Assembly (NCBI GenBank): GCA_963750895.1 | Contig: CAVVSD010000001.1 | Location: 310,001 to 374,000, forward strand | Reading direction: 5' to 3' | Length of the DNA: 64,000 bases | Source: CAVVSD01 sp963750895 | GTDB lineage: Bacteria > Actinomycetota > Thermoleophilia > Solirubrobacterales > Solirubrobacteraceae | Part shown: positions 9,036 to 17,588 of the stretch, one piece after another | How positions within the stretch are numbered: the first letter of the stretch is position 1 | Layout: each line of letters starts with the position of its first letter | Notes under the pieces: generated by a model | Databases searched by the model: none | What the model saw: only the letters and a program-made list of their open reading frames with translations | What the model was told of the DNA's origin: nothing | Program-made: the position numbers and the translations under genes

Positions 9036-9576
9036 TCAGTCGTCGCGCCCGCGCAGCCGGCTGATCCCCGGCACCCTGGCGAGCATCTCGTTGAGCTCCC
9101 GCGAGGTGTCGAGGAGGTCGTGGAGGTCCGGGGCGACCGAGCTCAGGGCCTGCATGACCGGTACGACGTCGCGCTCGACCTGCTCGGCCAGCACCGGCAG
9201 CCGATCGACGAGACCGACGAGCGCGTCGACCTCGCGCGGATCGGTCGTCTCGGCGAGCCGTTCGAGCGTCGGCTGCAGCCTGGTGAGCGACGGCTCCAGC
9301 CGATCCAGCAGCTCGACGAGCCGGACCTGCGCCGCAGCGGCGGCGACGGCCGTTCCCGCCACCGGTCGCGTCGGCCCGCGCGATGAGGACGTCGGCCGTC
9401 GTACGCGTCTCGTCGAAGCGGGCGAGCACGTCGCGCGCCTCATCGAGCAGACGCTCGGCCGCGTCGAGCAGCGCGGAGATCCGCGGGACGGTCGCGAGAA
9501 GGCCGTCGACGAGCTCGACGGCGCGCTCGCCGGCGGCGAGGACGTCACGAGGTCCTGGGACGCCGGGAAGTCGCAC
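9036..9576 (-). CDS. Helical protein of unknown function (one frameshift)
   Basis: The N-terminal half (PGPRDVLAAGERAVELVDGL, then DEARDVLARFDETRTTADVL) and the C-terminal half (QVRLVELLDRLEPSLTRLQP, ending VPGISRLRGRDD) are in different minus-strand frames, joined near 9360. Together they make about 180 residues, almost all amphipathic helix with heptad-like Leu/Val spacing, ending in a conserved-looking VAPDLHDLLDTSRELNEML block. Similar long-helix actinobacterial proteins exist without known function. The GTG at 9576 directly follows the pyrophosphatase stop, so the two are co-transcribed. No signal peptide or membrane segment is seen. Confidence 0.6.
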
Positions 9577-11202
9577 TCAGCCCAGCGCCGCCATGATCCG
9601 CGGCGCGACCTGCTTCTTGCGGCTCATGACGCCGGGCAGGTCGAAGGTCCCGCCGTCGGGATCGACCCCGAGGATCCGCGCGAGCGGCGCGGGATCGCCG
9701 GCGACGAGCAGCCGCGTCCCGCGGCTCACGATGTCGGTGACCATGAGCGCGGCGAGGTCGTGGCCCTCGGTGCGGCGCGCGGTCTCCAGCGCGTCGCGCA
9801 GCTCGGACTCGCGGTCGCTCAGCGTCTTGCCCACCGTCTCCACCTGGGCGATCGAGACCGTGCGGCCACCGACCTCGTACTCCTTGGCGTCGCGCGTGAC
9901 GATCTCCTCGCCCGAGAGGTCCGAGACGTCGCTGGAGTACTCGAACATCTCCATCCCGAACTCGCGCGCGTCGAGCTGGAGCAGCTCCTCGAGGTAGCTG
10001 ACGACGCGACGGTCGCGGTCGGTCGTCGTGGGGGAGGAGAGGATCACGGTGTCCGAGAGGATCGCGGCGAGCAGCATCCCCGCCGTCGCGGCCCGCGGCT
10101 CGCGGCCCTCGGCCCGGAAGCGCTCGACGACGAGCGTCGCGGTCGAGCCGACCGGGTCGAACGTCGCGCGCACCGGCACGCGTGTCTCGATCGAGCCGAT
10201 GTGGTGGTGGTCGAGGATCTCGACGATCTCGGCCTCCTCGATGCCCGGCACGCTCTGGGCCTGCTCGGCGTGGTCGACGAGCAGCACGCGGCGCGGCCTC
10301 GGCCGCACGAGCTCGCCGCGGGTGACGAGCGCGATCGGGACGCCGTGCTCGTCGACGGCGATCGCGGCGCGGTAGTCGACGTCGAGGACCTGCGAGCTGA
10401 CCTCGCCGAGGACGTCGTCGGGCGCGACCGTCAGCGGGTCGCTGCTCACGACGACCGAGCACGGCTCCGACAGGCGGATCATGCGGCTCGTGACGTAGGA
10501 GTCCGAGGGGGAGACGATGACGATCGTGCCGCGCTCCTGGGCGAGGGCGAGCGCGTCGGGGTCGGGGTCGATGCCGTTGGACGTGACCATCGCCGCGCAG
10601 CCGAGCTCGATCGCCTGCAGCTGCGCGTCCGCGCGGTCGCCGACCACGACGATGTCGCCCGCCTCGATGTTGCGGCCCATCGTGGCGACGTCCATGGAGA
10701 TGACCCACAGGCGGCCGGTGATCATCGTGTCCCCGTCGCCGGTGATGAGCTCGCCCTGGAGCACCTCGACGATCGTGGCGACCTGCGCGGGGGCGTCCGC
10801 GAACGTCGGGACGCCGCGGGACTCGCGCACGTACAGGCGCGCGAGGTCGCGCTCGGTGACCATCCCGGTCAGCTTGCCCTCGTCGTCGACGACGGGCATG
10901 AGGTCCATGCCGTGCTCGGCCATCTCGCGGCCGACCTGCCGGACCGGGTCGGAGCGGTTGGCGACGACCTCGAGCTCCTTCATGACGTCCGACACCCGCA
11001 GCCGGATGTGGGGGAGGAACTCGGGCTGCTTCGCGCCGCTGCGCTCGAGCGCCCACGCGGTCTGCCGGTTGACGTCGCCGAGGCGGACGGGCGTGTACGT
11101 GTCGTCCGGATGCAGCCGTCCCATGAGCTCGGCGAGGCCGATCGCGGAGCCGATCGAGTCGAGGTCCGGGTTGCGGTGTCCGGTCACGTAGACGTGGGCC
11201 AC
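9577..11202 (-). CDS. Mn-dependent inorganic pyrophosphatase with CBS and DRTGG domains
   Basis: Family II (DHH-type) pyrophosphatase, hydrolysing PPi to phosphate and probably regulated by adenine nucleotides through its inserted CBS pair. Motifs in order: HRNPDLDSIGSA at the N-terminus, CBS repeats (VSDVMKE and VVDDEGKLTGMVTERDL; later SVVVSSDPL and IALVTRG), a DRTGG-like insert with VGDRADAQ, the DHHHIGS motif, ILSDTV, and the C-terminal SRKKQ signature. The length of 541 residues matches CBS-DRTGG forms. The GTG at 11202 was chosen because homologues begin right before HVYVTGHRNPD; a TTG at 11241 would add 13 residues. Intact. Divergent from the ABC exporter. Confidence 0.92.
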   Translation of the reverse strand: MAHVYVTGHRNPDLDSIGSAIGLAELMGRLHPDDTYTPVRLGDVNRQTAWALERSGAKQPEFLPHIRLRVSDVMKELEVVANRSDPVRQVGREMAEHGMDLMPVVDDEGKLTGMVTERDLARLYVRESRGVPTFADAPAQVATIVEVLQGELITGDGDTMITGRLWVISMDVATMGRNIEAGDIVVVGDRADAQLQAIELGCAAMVTSNGIDPDPDALALAQERGTIVIVSPSDSYVTSRMIRLSEPCSVVVSSDPLTVAPDDVLGEVSSQVLDVDYRAAIAVDEHGVPIALVTRGELVRPRPRRVLLVDHAEQAQSVPGIEEAEIVEILDHHHIGSIETRVPVRATFDPVGSTATLVVERFRAEGREPRAATAGMLLAAILSDTVILSSPTTTDRDRRVVSYLEELLQLDAREFGMEMFEYSSDVSDLSGEEIVTRDAKEYEVGGRTVSIAQVETVGKTLSDRESELRDALETARRTEGHDLAALMVTDIVSRGTRLLVAGDPAPLARILGVDPDGGTFDLPGVMSRKKQVAPRIMAALG

Positions 11203-11229
11203 GTAGGACGTTGTATCCCATCCCGGCGA

Positions 11230-11243
11230 GCTTGCTCGCAAGC
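11230..11243. repeat. 14-bp palindrome in divergent promoter region
   Basis: GCTTGC, two bases, GCAAGC, perfectly symmetrical, between the pyrophosphatase start and the ABC ATPase start. Could be an operator or a small hairpin. Confidence 0.4.
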
Positions 11244-11268
11244 AAAAGACGCTCTGCGGTCGTTGCCC

Positions 11269-11299
11269 TTGACTTCAAGTGCAATCGAAGCGGCATATT
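11269..11299 (+). promoter_or_regulatory. Promoter of ABC exporter with 19-bp spacer
   Basis: TTGACT at 11269-11274 and CATATT at 11294-11299 are separated by 19 bases, longer than the usual 17. The spacer carries a CTTC/GAAG dyad (11273-11290). This is the architecture known for MerR-family activated promoters. The ATG at 11306 falls about seven bases after the -10, so the transcript may be leaderless. No MerR gene is visible in the window. Confidence 0.4.
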
Positions 11300-11305
11300 G
11301 GTGGG

Positions 11306-12111
<806 letters not shown>

Positions 12112-12115
<4 letters not shown>

Positions 12116-12879
12116 CGGCCACGCAGATCCGGTTCCTCACGCTCGTGCGGCGCGAGGTCAGCCGGTTCATGAAGATCAAGCGCCAGACGGTCGGCGCGCC
12201 GCTGCTGGAGACGTTCCTCTACATCTCCGTCTTCGGCGCCGCGCTGGGCTCGCGCATCTCGACGCTGCACGGGTTCGACTACGTCGTCTTCATCATCCCC
12301 GGGCTGATCATGATGGCCTGGGCGATCAACAGCTTCACGAACAACGCCTCGTCGATCCTGCAGCAGAAGTTCCAGCGGTCGATCGACGACCAGCTGTCCT
12401 CGCCGGCGTCGCCGCTCGAGCTGCTGCTGGCGTTCTCCCTCGGCGGCTTCCTGCGCGGGATGCTCGTGGCGCTGCTGACGTTCGTCGCCGCGTCGATCCT
12501 CGTCGACCTGCCGGTGGAGCACGTCGTCATCGCGGTCCTCGGCCTGTTCCTCGTGGGCTTCTTCTTCGCCCAGCTCGGCGTGCTCGTCGGGGTGCGCGCG
12601 GAGCAGTTCGACGACGTGTCGTTCGCGCAGACGTTCGTCCTGCAGCCGCTGATCTTCCTGGGCGGGGTCTTCTACTCGGCGACGCTGCTGCCCGAGCCGT
12701 TCCAGACCCTCACCCACTTCAACCCCGTCTACTACATGATCGGCCTGGTCCGGTACGGGTTCCTCGGCTACCACGAGCAGAACATCGCGGTGTCGCTGGT
12801 GCTGCTGGTGGTCGCCGCCGCCGCGCTGTTCGCGGTGAACATGCGGCTGTTCGTGTCGGGCTACAAGCTGCGGGCCTAA
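12112..12879 (+). CDS. ABC-2 type permease
   Basis: 255-residue membrane subunit partnering the preceding ATPase. About six hydrophobic segments can be seen (for example YVVFIIPGLIMMAWAI, MLVALLTFVAASILV, VVIAVLGLFLVGFFF, IAVSLVLLVVAAAALFAVNM). The motif FQTLTHFNPVYYMIGLVRYG near the C-terminus is characteristic of DrrB/NodJ-type permeases. The substrate is not predictable. The stop codon overlaps the stop of the convergent NTF2-like gene. Confidence 0.92.
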
Positions 12880-13241
12880 GCCCGCCAGAAGGCCCGCGAG
12901 AACCGCGAGATCCTGCCGTCCTCGAGGTCGTAGCTGGAGAAGAACCGCATCGTCACCGACTCGCCCGCGCGCAGCGGCCCCATCGGGTGGTCGGGGCGGT
13001 CGCGCTCGGCGAGGTAGGTGATGTCCAGCTCGGCCATGATCCGGTTCTCGTCGCCGAGCACCGTGATCGGGACGGCGGTCACGCGCACGCCGTCGCGCAC
13101 GTTGCGCAGCTGGTCGAGGAAGTCGTCGAGCGACGTCAGCCCGTTCGCGCCCTCGATCCGAGCGTCCGGCGCGTAGTGCTCCAGGAGCGTCGCCTTGTCC
13201 TCGACGCTGTTGAACGAGCTCAGGTACGCCTCGTAGTCCAT
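12876..13241 (-). CDS. NTF2-like (SnoaL-type) protein
   Basis: 121 residues with the cone-shaped alpha+beta fold expected of NTF2-like proteins: an N-terminal helix (YEAYLSSFNSVEDKATLLEH), then YAPDARIEG, a beta hairpin and a final aromatic strand (RISRFSRAFWR). Such proteins are small isomerases, hydrolases or ligand binders; function cannot be assigned. The start is ATG 13241 because an AAGGAGG ribosome-binding site lies just upstream; the frame extends further but without a site. Its stop overlaps the stop of the permease gene. Confidence 0.75.
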   Translation of the reverse strand: MDYEAYLSSFNSVEDKATLLEHYAPDARIEGANGLTSLDDFLDQLRNVRDGVRVTAVPITVLGDENRIMAELDITYLAERDRPDHPMGPLRAGESVTMRFFSSYDLEDGRISRFSRAFWRA

Positions 13242-13257
13242 TCCGGCCTCCTTCACG

Positions 13258-13275
13258 ACCAGGTAACGACCTGGT
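13258..13275. promoter_or_regulatory. Inverted repeat, candidate operator
   Basis: ACCAGGT, four bases, ACCTGGT: a perfect 7-bp dyad in the 83-base gap between the divergent NTF2-like and PHP-glycosyltransferase genes. Its symmetry and position suggest a binding site for a dimeric repressor affecting either gene. The regulator is not identified. Confidence 0.45.
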
Positions 13276-13324
13276 TGCCACACGGTCACAGAACTGGCCT
13301 CGTTGCAGCGCATTCTTCGACACC

Positions 13325-15607
13325 ATGGACGATCGCAGCAGTCTCAGTCGTGCGGACCTCCACGTCCATTCGGAGGCCTCGCAGGAGTCGCGGCTCGGTG
13401 TCCAGCGCGCCCTCGGCCTTCCGGAGTGTGCCACTCCGCCCGAGGAGGCCTACGAGCTGGCCAAGCGGCGGGGGATGGACTTCGTCACCCTCACCGACCA
13501 CGACACGATCGCCGGTGCGCTGCTCCTCGCGGAGCGCCACGACGACGCGTTCGTCTCCGAGGAGCTGACCACCTGGTTCCGCGGCGAGCCGCAGGCCGTG
13601 CACGTCCTGTGCCTCGGCATCACGCCCGACGACCACGACCGCCTGCAGGCCAGGGCGCCCGACGTGGAGACGGTGGCCGAGTACCTGCACGAGCACGAGA
13701 TCGCCTGCGCGCTGGCCCATCCCTTCTACGCGGTCACGGCCCCGCTGACGCCGCGCCACCGCCGCCGGCTCGCCCAGCTCTTCCCGGTCTGGGAGACGCG
13801 CAACGGCTCCCGCGCGCCCGAGCTGAACTCGCCCGCCGCCGTCTACATCGACACGCACGGCGGCATCGGGATCGGCGGCACGGACGACCACGCGGGCGTC
13901 GACATCGGCCGCACCTACACCGAGACGCCGCCCGCCGGCGACGCCGAGGCGTTCCTCGCGAACGTCCGTGCCGGCCTCGCGACGGCCCGCGGCGAGCAGG
14001 GCAGCGCCGCGCGCTGGACGCACGCCGCGATGGCGCTCGCGATCCGCGCGCTCGGCCGCGGCGACGACGCCGGGCCGGCACCCGATCCGATGGCGGTCCT
14101 GCGGATGGTCGAGCGGGTCGTCAGCGAGGGCGACAGCCGCGGTGGCGCCGCGGGCGGGGATCTCGGCCCCGAGGACGCCCGCGCCCTGCTGCGCGCGTGG
14201 CTGCGCTCCGTCGAGCTCGGCGACCTCCGGGAGCACGACCTGCTGGAGATCCTCCAGGCGGACGACTTCCACCACGCAGCGCTGGGCCGCAGGGCCCGGC
14301 GCTGCCACGAGCGTGCGCTGCGCAACGCCGTCGCGAGCGCGGTCGGTCGCGCGGGCGACGGCATCGCATCGCTGCCCGCCGCGGCCGCGGCGGTGTTCGA
14401 AGCTTGCGTCCCGGCCATCCCGTACGCCCCGGCGTCGGCGTTCCTGGGACGCGAGAAGGCGCGGCTCGTGCCGCGCGAGGGCGAGCCGCGCGTCGCCCTC
14501 GTCGCCGACGGCCTCGGCGGTGTGCACGGCGTGACACGGACGATCGACGAGCTGCGTGCGCGCGGCGTCCCCGGATGGGACGTCGAGGTGATCGGCACGG
14601 ATGCCGGGGTGGACCGGAGGCTCAGCGCGGTGACCGAGGTCGAGGTCCCCTCGTACCCGGGCCTGGAGATCGGCGTCCCGTCGCTGCCGGCGGTCGTCGA
14701 CGCGCTCGCGGAGGGGCGCTACGACGTCGTCCACGTCACGGCGCCCGGCCCGGCAGGAGCGATGGCCGCGGTGCTCGCCCGGATCATGGACGTCCCGGTC
14801 GTCGCGAGCTTCCACACCGAGCTCTCCGTCTACGCCCGCATGCGCACCGGCGACCCACGCGTCGAGGCGGCCGCCGCGATGGCGCTCGCGGTCTTCTACG
14901 GCGCCGCCGACCACGTCCTGTCGCCGAGCCCCTCGGCGGACGCGACGCTGCGCGCGCTCGGCGTCGACGACGACCGCATCGGCCGCTGGGACCGCGGCGT
15001 CGACACCGCTCGCTTCGGGCCGCACCACCGCGTGGCGGGCCTGCTGCCGGGCGAGCGCACCGTCCTCTACGCGGGGCGGCTGACCCGGGAGAAGGGCGTC
15101 GACCTGCTGGCCGACGCGTTCCTCGCCGCCCGCACGCTGGACCCCGGGCTGCACCTCGTGCTCGCGGGCGGGGGCCCCGAGGAGGCGGCGCTGCGCGACC
15201 GCCTCGGCGAGCACGCGACCTTCCTCGGCTGGCTGGAGGGCGACGACCTCGCCCGCGCCTACGCCAGCGCCGACATCTTCCTCTTCCCGAGCCGCACCGA
15301 CACCTTCGGCCAGGTCGTCCTCGAGGCGCAGGCCAGCGGACTGCCGGTGATCGCGGTCGACGAGGGCGGCCCGGCGACGCTCGTGCGCGACGGCGCCACG
15401 GGCCTCCTGCGCCCCTCGGACCCCGATGCGCTCGGGGCGGCGGTCGCAGGGCTGGCCGCCGACCAGCGGACGCGCGACCGGCTCGCGCGCGCGGCGCTCG
15501 CCGCCGTCGCGGACCGCACGTGGGACCGGGCGCTCGCGCGGCTCGCCGCCGGCTACCGGACCGCGCTCGCACCGGCGGACTCCAGCGAGGTGCGACGTGC
15601 GGCGTGA
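13325..15607 (+). CDS. PHP-domain phosphoesterase fused to GT4-type glycosyltransferase
   Basis: 760-residue two-part protein. Residues about 1-200 form a PHP metallo-phosphoesterase-like domain with ADLHVHSEAS, TLTDHDT, CALAHPFY and GGTDDHAG supplying metal ligands. A helical linker covers about 200-380. Residues about 385-755 form a GT-B glycosyltransferase with VALVADGLGGVHGVTRT, VASFHTELS, YAGRLTREKGVD and the nucleotide-sugar motif SRTDTFGQVVLEAQ. The GT part resembles MgtA/PimB-like enzymes that act on phosphoinositol or diacylglycerol acceptors. The neighbouring DUF2334 deacetylase overlaps by 11 bases, so the pair probably builds or trims a glycolipid. The acceptor is inference. Confidence 0.88.
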   Translation: MDDRSSLSRADLHVHSEASQESRLGVQRALGLPECATPPEEAYELAKRRGMDFVTLTDHDTIAGALLLAERHDDAFVSEELTTWFRGEPQAVHVLCLGITPDDHDRLQARAPDVETVAEYLHEHEIACALAHPFYAVTAPLTPRHRRRLAQLFPVWETRNGSRAPELNSPAAVYIDTHGGIGIGGTDDHAGVDIGRTYTETPPAGDAEAFLANVRAGLATARGEQGSAARWTHAAMALAIRALGRGDDAGPAPDPMAVLRMVERVVSEGDSRGGAAGGDLGPEDARALLRAWLRSVELGDLREHDLLEILQADDFHHAALGRRARRCHERALRNAVASAVGRAGDGIASLPAAAAAVFEACVPAIPYAPASAFLGREKARLVPREGEPRVALVADGLGGVHGVTRTIDELRARGVPGWDVEVIGTDAGVDRRLSAVTEVEVPSYPGLEIGVPSLPAVVDALAEGRYDVVHVTAPGPAGAMAAVLARIMDVPVVASFHTELSVYARMRTGDPRVEAAAAMALAVFYGAADHVLSPSPSADATLRALGVDDDRIGRWDRGVDTARFGPHHRVAGLLPGERTVLYAGRLTREKGVDLLADAFLAARTLDPGLHLVLAGGGPEEAALRDRLGEHATFLGWLEGDDLARAYASADIFLFPSRTDTFGQVVLEAQASGLPVIAVDEGGPATLVRDGATGLLRPSDPDALGAAVAGLAADQRTRDRLARAALAAVADRTWDRALARLAAGYRTALAPADSSEVRRAA

Positions 15608-16235
15608 CCGCGACGAAGCGGTCGCCGTCGCGATCCACGACGTCGAGCCCGCGACGTACACGCGCGCGGCCCTCATCCGCGACTGGCTCGACGACCACGG
15701 GATCGATCGCGTCACGCTGCTCGTGGTGCCGGCGCCCGACCTGCACCCGTTCTCGACCTCGAGCCCCGAGCTCGCCGAGTGGCTGCTGGAGCGCGCGGAC
15801 CGGGGCGACGCGATCGCGCAGCACGGCCTCACGTGCCGCGAGACGGAGTTCGCCCGGCTGGACCAGGAGGAGGCGCGCCGCGCCGTCGACTCCGGGCGGC
15901 GCCTGCTGAAGCTCGCGGGCGTCGAGCCGCTCGGGTTCGTCGCCCCCGGCTACGCGTACACGCCCGCGCTGCGCGCGACGGTCCGCGAGCGCTACGCCTG
16001 GTGGGCCGACCTCATGCGGCTGCACCGCGTCGCCGGCCGGGAGTCGCTGGCGCCCGCCGTCCGGCTGTCGCCGCTGGCGCTGCGGGCCGGCGCGCTGCTG
16101 GGCGGCCCGCTCCTGCGCATCGACCTGCGCCCGAGCGACCTCGAGCACACGCGCCACATGCTCGCGCTCGAGCGCGTGCTGCGCCGCGCCCGGCGGCGCA
16201 CGGCCGTGACCTACGACGAGCTCGCGGTCGCCTAG
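15597..16235 (+). CDS. DUF2334 polysaccharide-deacetylase-like protein
   Basis: 212 residues resembling the NodB-like deacetylase superfamily, DUF2334 branch. The first strand carries IHDVEP, where family members place a metal-binding Asp; the second metal site is the QHGLTC segment. FVAPGYAYTPAL corresponds to the conserved P-G-Y block. The GTG at 15597 was chosen because it overlaps the previous gene by 11 bases and has GCGAGG just upstream. Family members remove N- or O-acetyl groups from sugars. Co-transcribed with the PHP-glycosyltransferase, it probably acts on the same glycan. Confidence 0.8.
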   Translation: MRRDRDEAVAVAIHDVEPATYTRAALIRDWLDDHGIDRVTLLVVPAPDLHPFSTSSPELAEWLLERADRGDAIAQHGLTCRETEFARLDQEEARRAVDSGRRLLKLAGVEPLGFVAPGYAYTPALRATVRERYAWWADLMRLHRVAGRESLAPAVRLSPLALRAGALLGGPLLRIDLRPSDLEHTRHMLALERVLRRARRRTAVTYDELAVA

Positions 16236-16416
16236 CTCTCCGTGAACCGAGACGGACCCGACCAACGCGCCGAGCGGACCGGCGCCGCGCGCGCCGCGCA
16301 GCGCGAAGGTGACAGGGGCCGGGAGCGCCAGGTCCGTGCTGTCCGGGCCGTCCTACGCGGCAGGAAGGCCGTTGCTGCGCAGCTCGCCGGGCGGCGCACG
16401 CGCCGGCCCTGAGCTC

Positions 16417-17052
16417 CTACCGCCGCCGCAGCGCGATGCCCTCGAGGATGTGGGCGACCTTCTCGCACGAGTCCACGGCGGCCTCGAGGGCGTCGAAGAT
16501 GTCCTTCCAGCGGATCACGACCATCGGGTCGATGCCGCCCTCGAAGAGCGACGCGACCGCGTCCCGGCTGACGCGGTCGCCCTCGTTCTCCAGCCGGTGG
16601 ATCTCGACGAGCCGCGGCGCGAGGTCGACGCCGCTGCGCAGGCACGCCAGCGCGCCCCCGACCTGCTCGCACGCGCCGACGAGGATGTCGGCGAGCTCCA
16701 GCGCCTGCTCCATCGGCGCCTCGATGCGGTAGAGGATCAGCTGGTCGGCGGCCTCCTCGGCGTGGTCGACGATGTCGTCGAGCGCGGTGGCGAGCTGATG
16801 CCCGTCGTCGGAGCGGATGAGCGCGCGCCGCCGGGCTCCGCGCGGCGCACCGCCGTTGAGGCGGTGGATGATGTCGTGGGTGATCCGGTCGGCCTCCTGC
16901 TCGCAGCGCAGGAGCTCGCGGGCGACCTCCTCGTTCGCCGGCGGGTCGACGAGGATCTCGCGCAGGAGCGCGGCTGCGCGCTGCACCGCACCGCCGGATT
17001 CGTCGAGCAGGTCGTGCAGCGGGGCGTCGGGACGTCGCGCCAACAGAGCCAT
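16417..17052 (-). CDS. DUF47 PhoU-like phosphate transport regulator
   Basis: 211-residue all-helical protein of the PhoU-related DUF47 family. Conserved metal-binding-type motifs appear as CEQEADRITHDI at about residue 50 and HRLENEGDRVSRDAV at about residue 150, with VVIRWKDIFDALEAAVDSCE near the end. DUF47 genes usually accompany a Pit-type phosphate permease, but no pit gene follows within the 180-base gap to 16236. Here it stands divergent from the pst block and shares its control region, which supports a role in phosphate homeostasis. A TACGGT -10 candidate precedes the ATG by eight bases on the minus strand. Confidence 0.88.
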   Translation of the reverse strand: MALLARRPDAPLHDLLDESGGAVQRAAALLREILVDPPANEEVARELLRCEQEADRITHDIIHRLNGGAPRGARRRALIRSDDGHQLATALDDIVDHAEEAADQLILYRIEAPMEQALELADILVGACEQVGGALACLRSGVDLAPRLVEIHRLENEGDRVSRDAVASLFEGGIDPMVVIRWKDIFDALEAAVDSCEKVAHILEGIALRRR

Positions 17053-17060
17053 CGCGCGTC

Positions 17061-17066
17061 ACCGTA
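17061..17066 (-). promoter_or_regulatory. -10 element of the DUF47 gene
   Basis: TACGGT on the minus strand, eight bases before the ATG at 17052, giving a leaderless or near-leaderless transcript. Confidence 0.4.
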
Positions 17067-17092
17067 CGATCGGGCGACCCGTCCGGGCGGCT

Positions 17093-17125
17093 GTCTTCAC
17101 CGCTTGGTCACACGCCGTTCACACC
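17093..17125 (+). promoter_or_regulatory. Candidate PHO box, three 11-base units
   Basis: Three consecutive 11-base direct repeats with cores TTCACCG, GTCACAC and TTCACAC lie between the divergent DUF47 gene and the receiver-less PhoB-like gene. The 11-base period and TTCAC core match PHO boxes described for actinobacterial PhoP/PhoB. Confidence 0.6.
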
Positions 17126-17169
17126 GGGATAACCGCTGCGGCGGCGCCACCGCTTCAACGTCCCTGCAC

Positions 17170-17515
17170 ATGGCAGCGGACCTGGTGGTGGGAGACCTCC
17201 GCATCCAGAGCGGCATCGGGACTCGTGGAGGCCGGCGACCGCGTCGTCGCGCTCTCCGTGCGCGAGTTCGATCTGCTCGTCGCGCTCGCGTCCCGTGCCG
17301 GGCGGATCGTCCGGCGCGAGGAGCTCTTCGCGCTCGTCTGGCGGGCGCCCCTGCGTCACGGCGACCGGTCCGTGGACGTCTACGTGCACAAGCTGCGCGT
17401 GAAGCTCGAGCAGGCCCTGCCGGAGTGGAGCTACATCCACACGCACGTGGGCTTCGGCTACCGCCTGCACCCCGAGCCTTCACACGACTTTCACGAAGCG
17501 GTCACAGGCCCGTGA
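17170..17515 (+). CDS. Receiver-less PhoB/OmpR-type DNA-binding protein (one frameshift)
   Basis: About 115 residues forming only a winged-helix Trans_reg_C domain: LSVREFDLLVALASRAGRIV, then GDRSVDVYVHKLR (recognition helix) and YIHTHVGFGYRLHPE (wing). There is no receiver domain upstream. The first 18 codons (from ATG 17170) and the rest are in different frames, with a shift near 17220. By eye 43 of 77 positions match the DNA-binding half of the full response regulator at 22319. It lies between two candidate PHO boxes and directly upstream of pstS, so it is probably a phosphate-starvation regulator that is not controlled by phosphorylation. Confidence 0.65.
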
Positions 17516-17518
17516 CAG
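17479..17518 (+). promoter_or_regulatory. Candidate PHO box of pstS, four 11-base units
   Basis: TTCACAC at 17479, TTCACGA at 17490, GTCACAG at 17501 and GTGACAG at 17512 repeat with an exact period of 11 bases. The array overlaps the end of the winged-helix gene and stands 70 bases before the pstS start, in the position expected for PhoB/PhoP activation. Confidence 0.7.
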
Positions 17519-17588
17519 GACACGGCGCGGCGGCGCCGCGAGGGTCCCACCTGCTTCTGAGAATGAGAGAACCACGAGGAGGAAACGG

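Noticed and set aside
16236..16416. 180-base gap searched for a small gene or RNA
   Set aside because: No convincing frame, hairpin or repeat found; treated as plain intergenic sequence.
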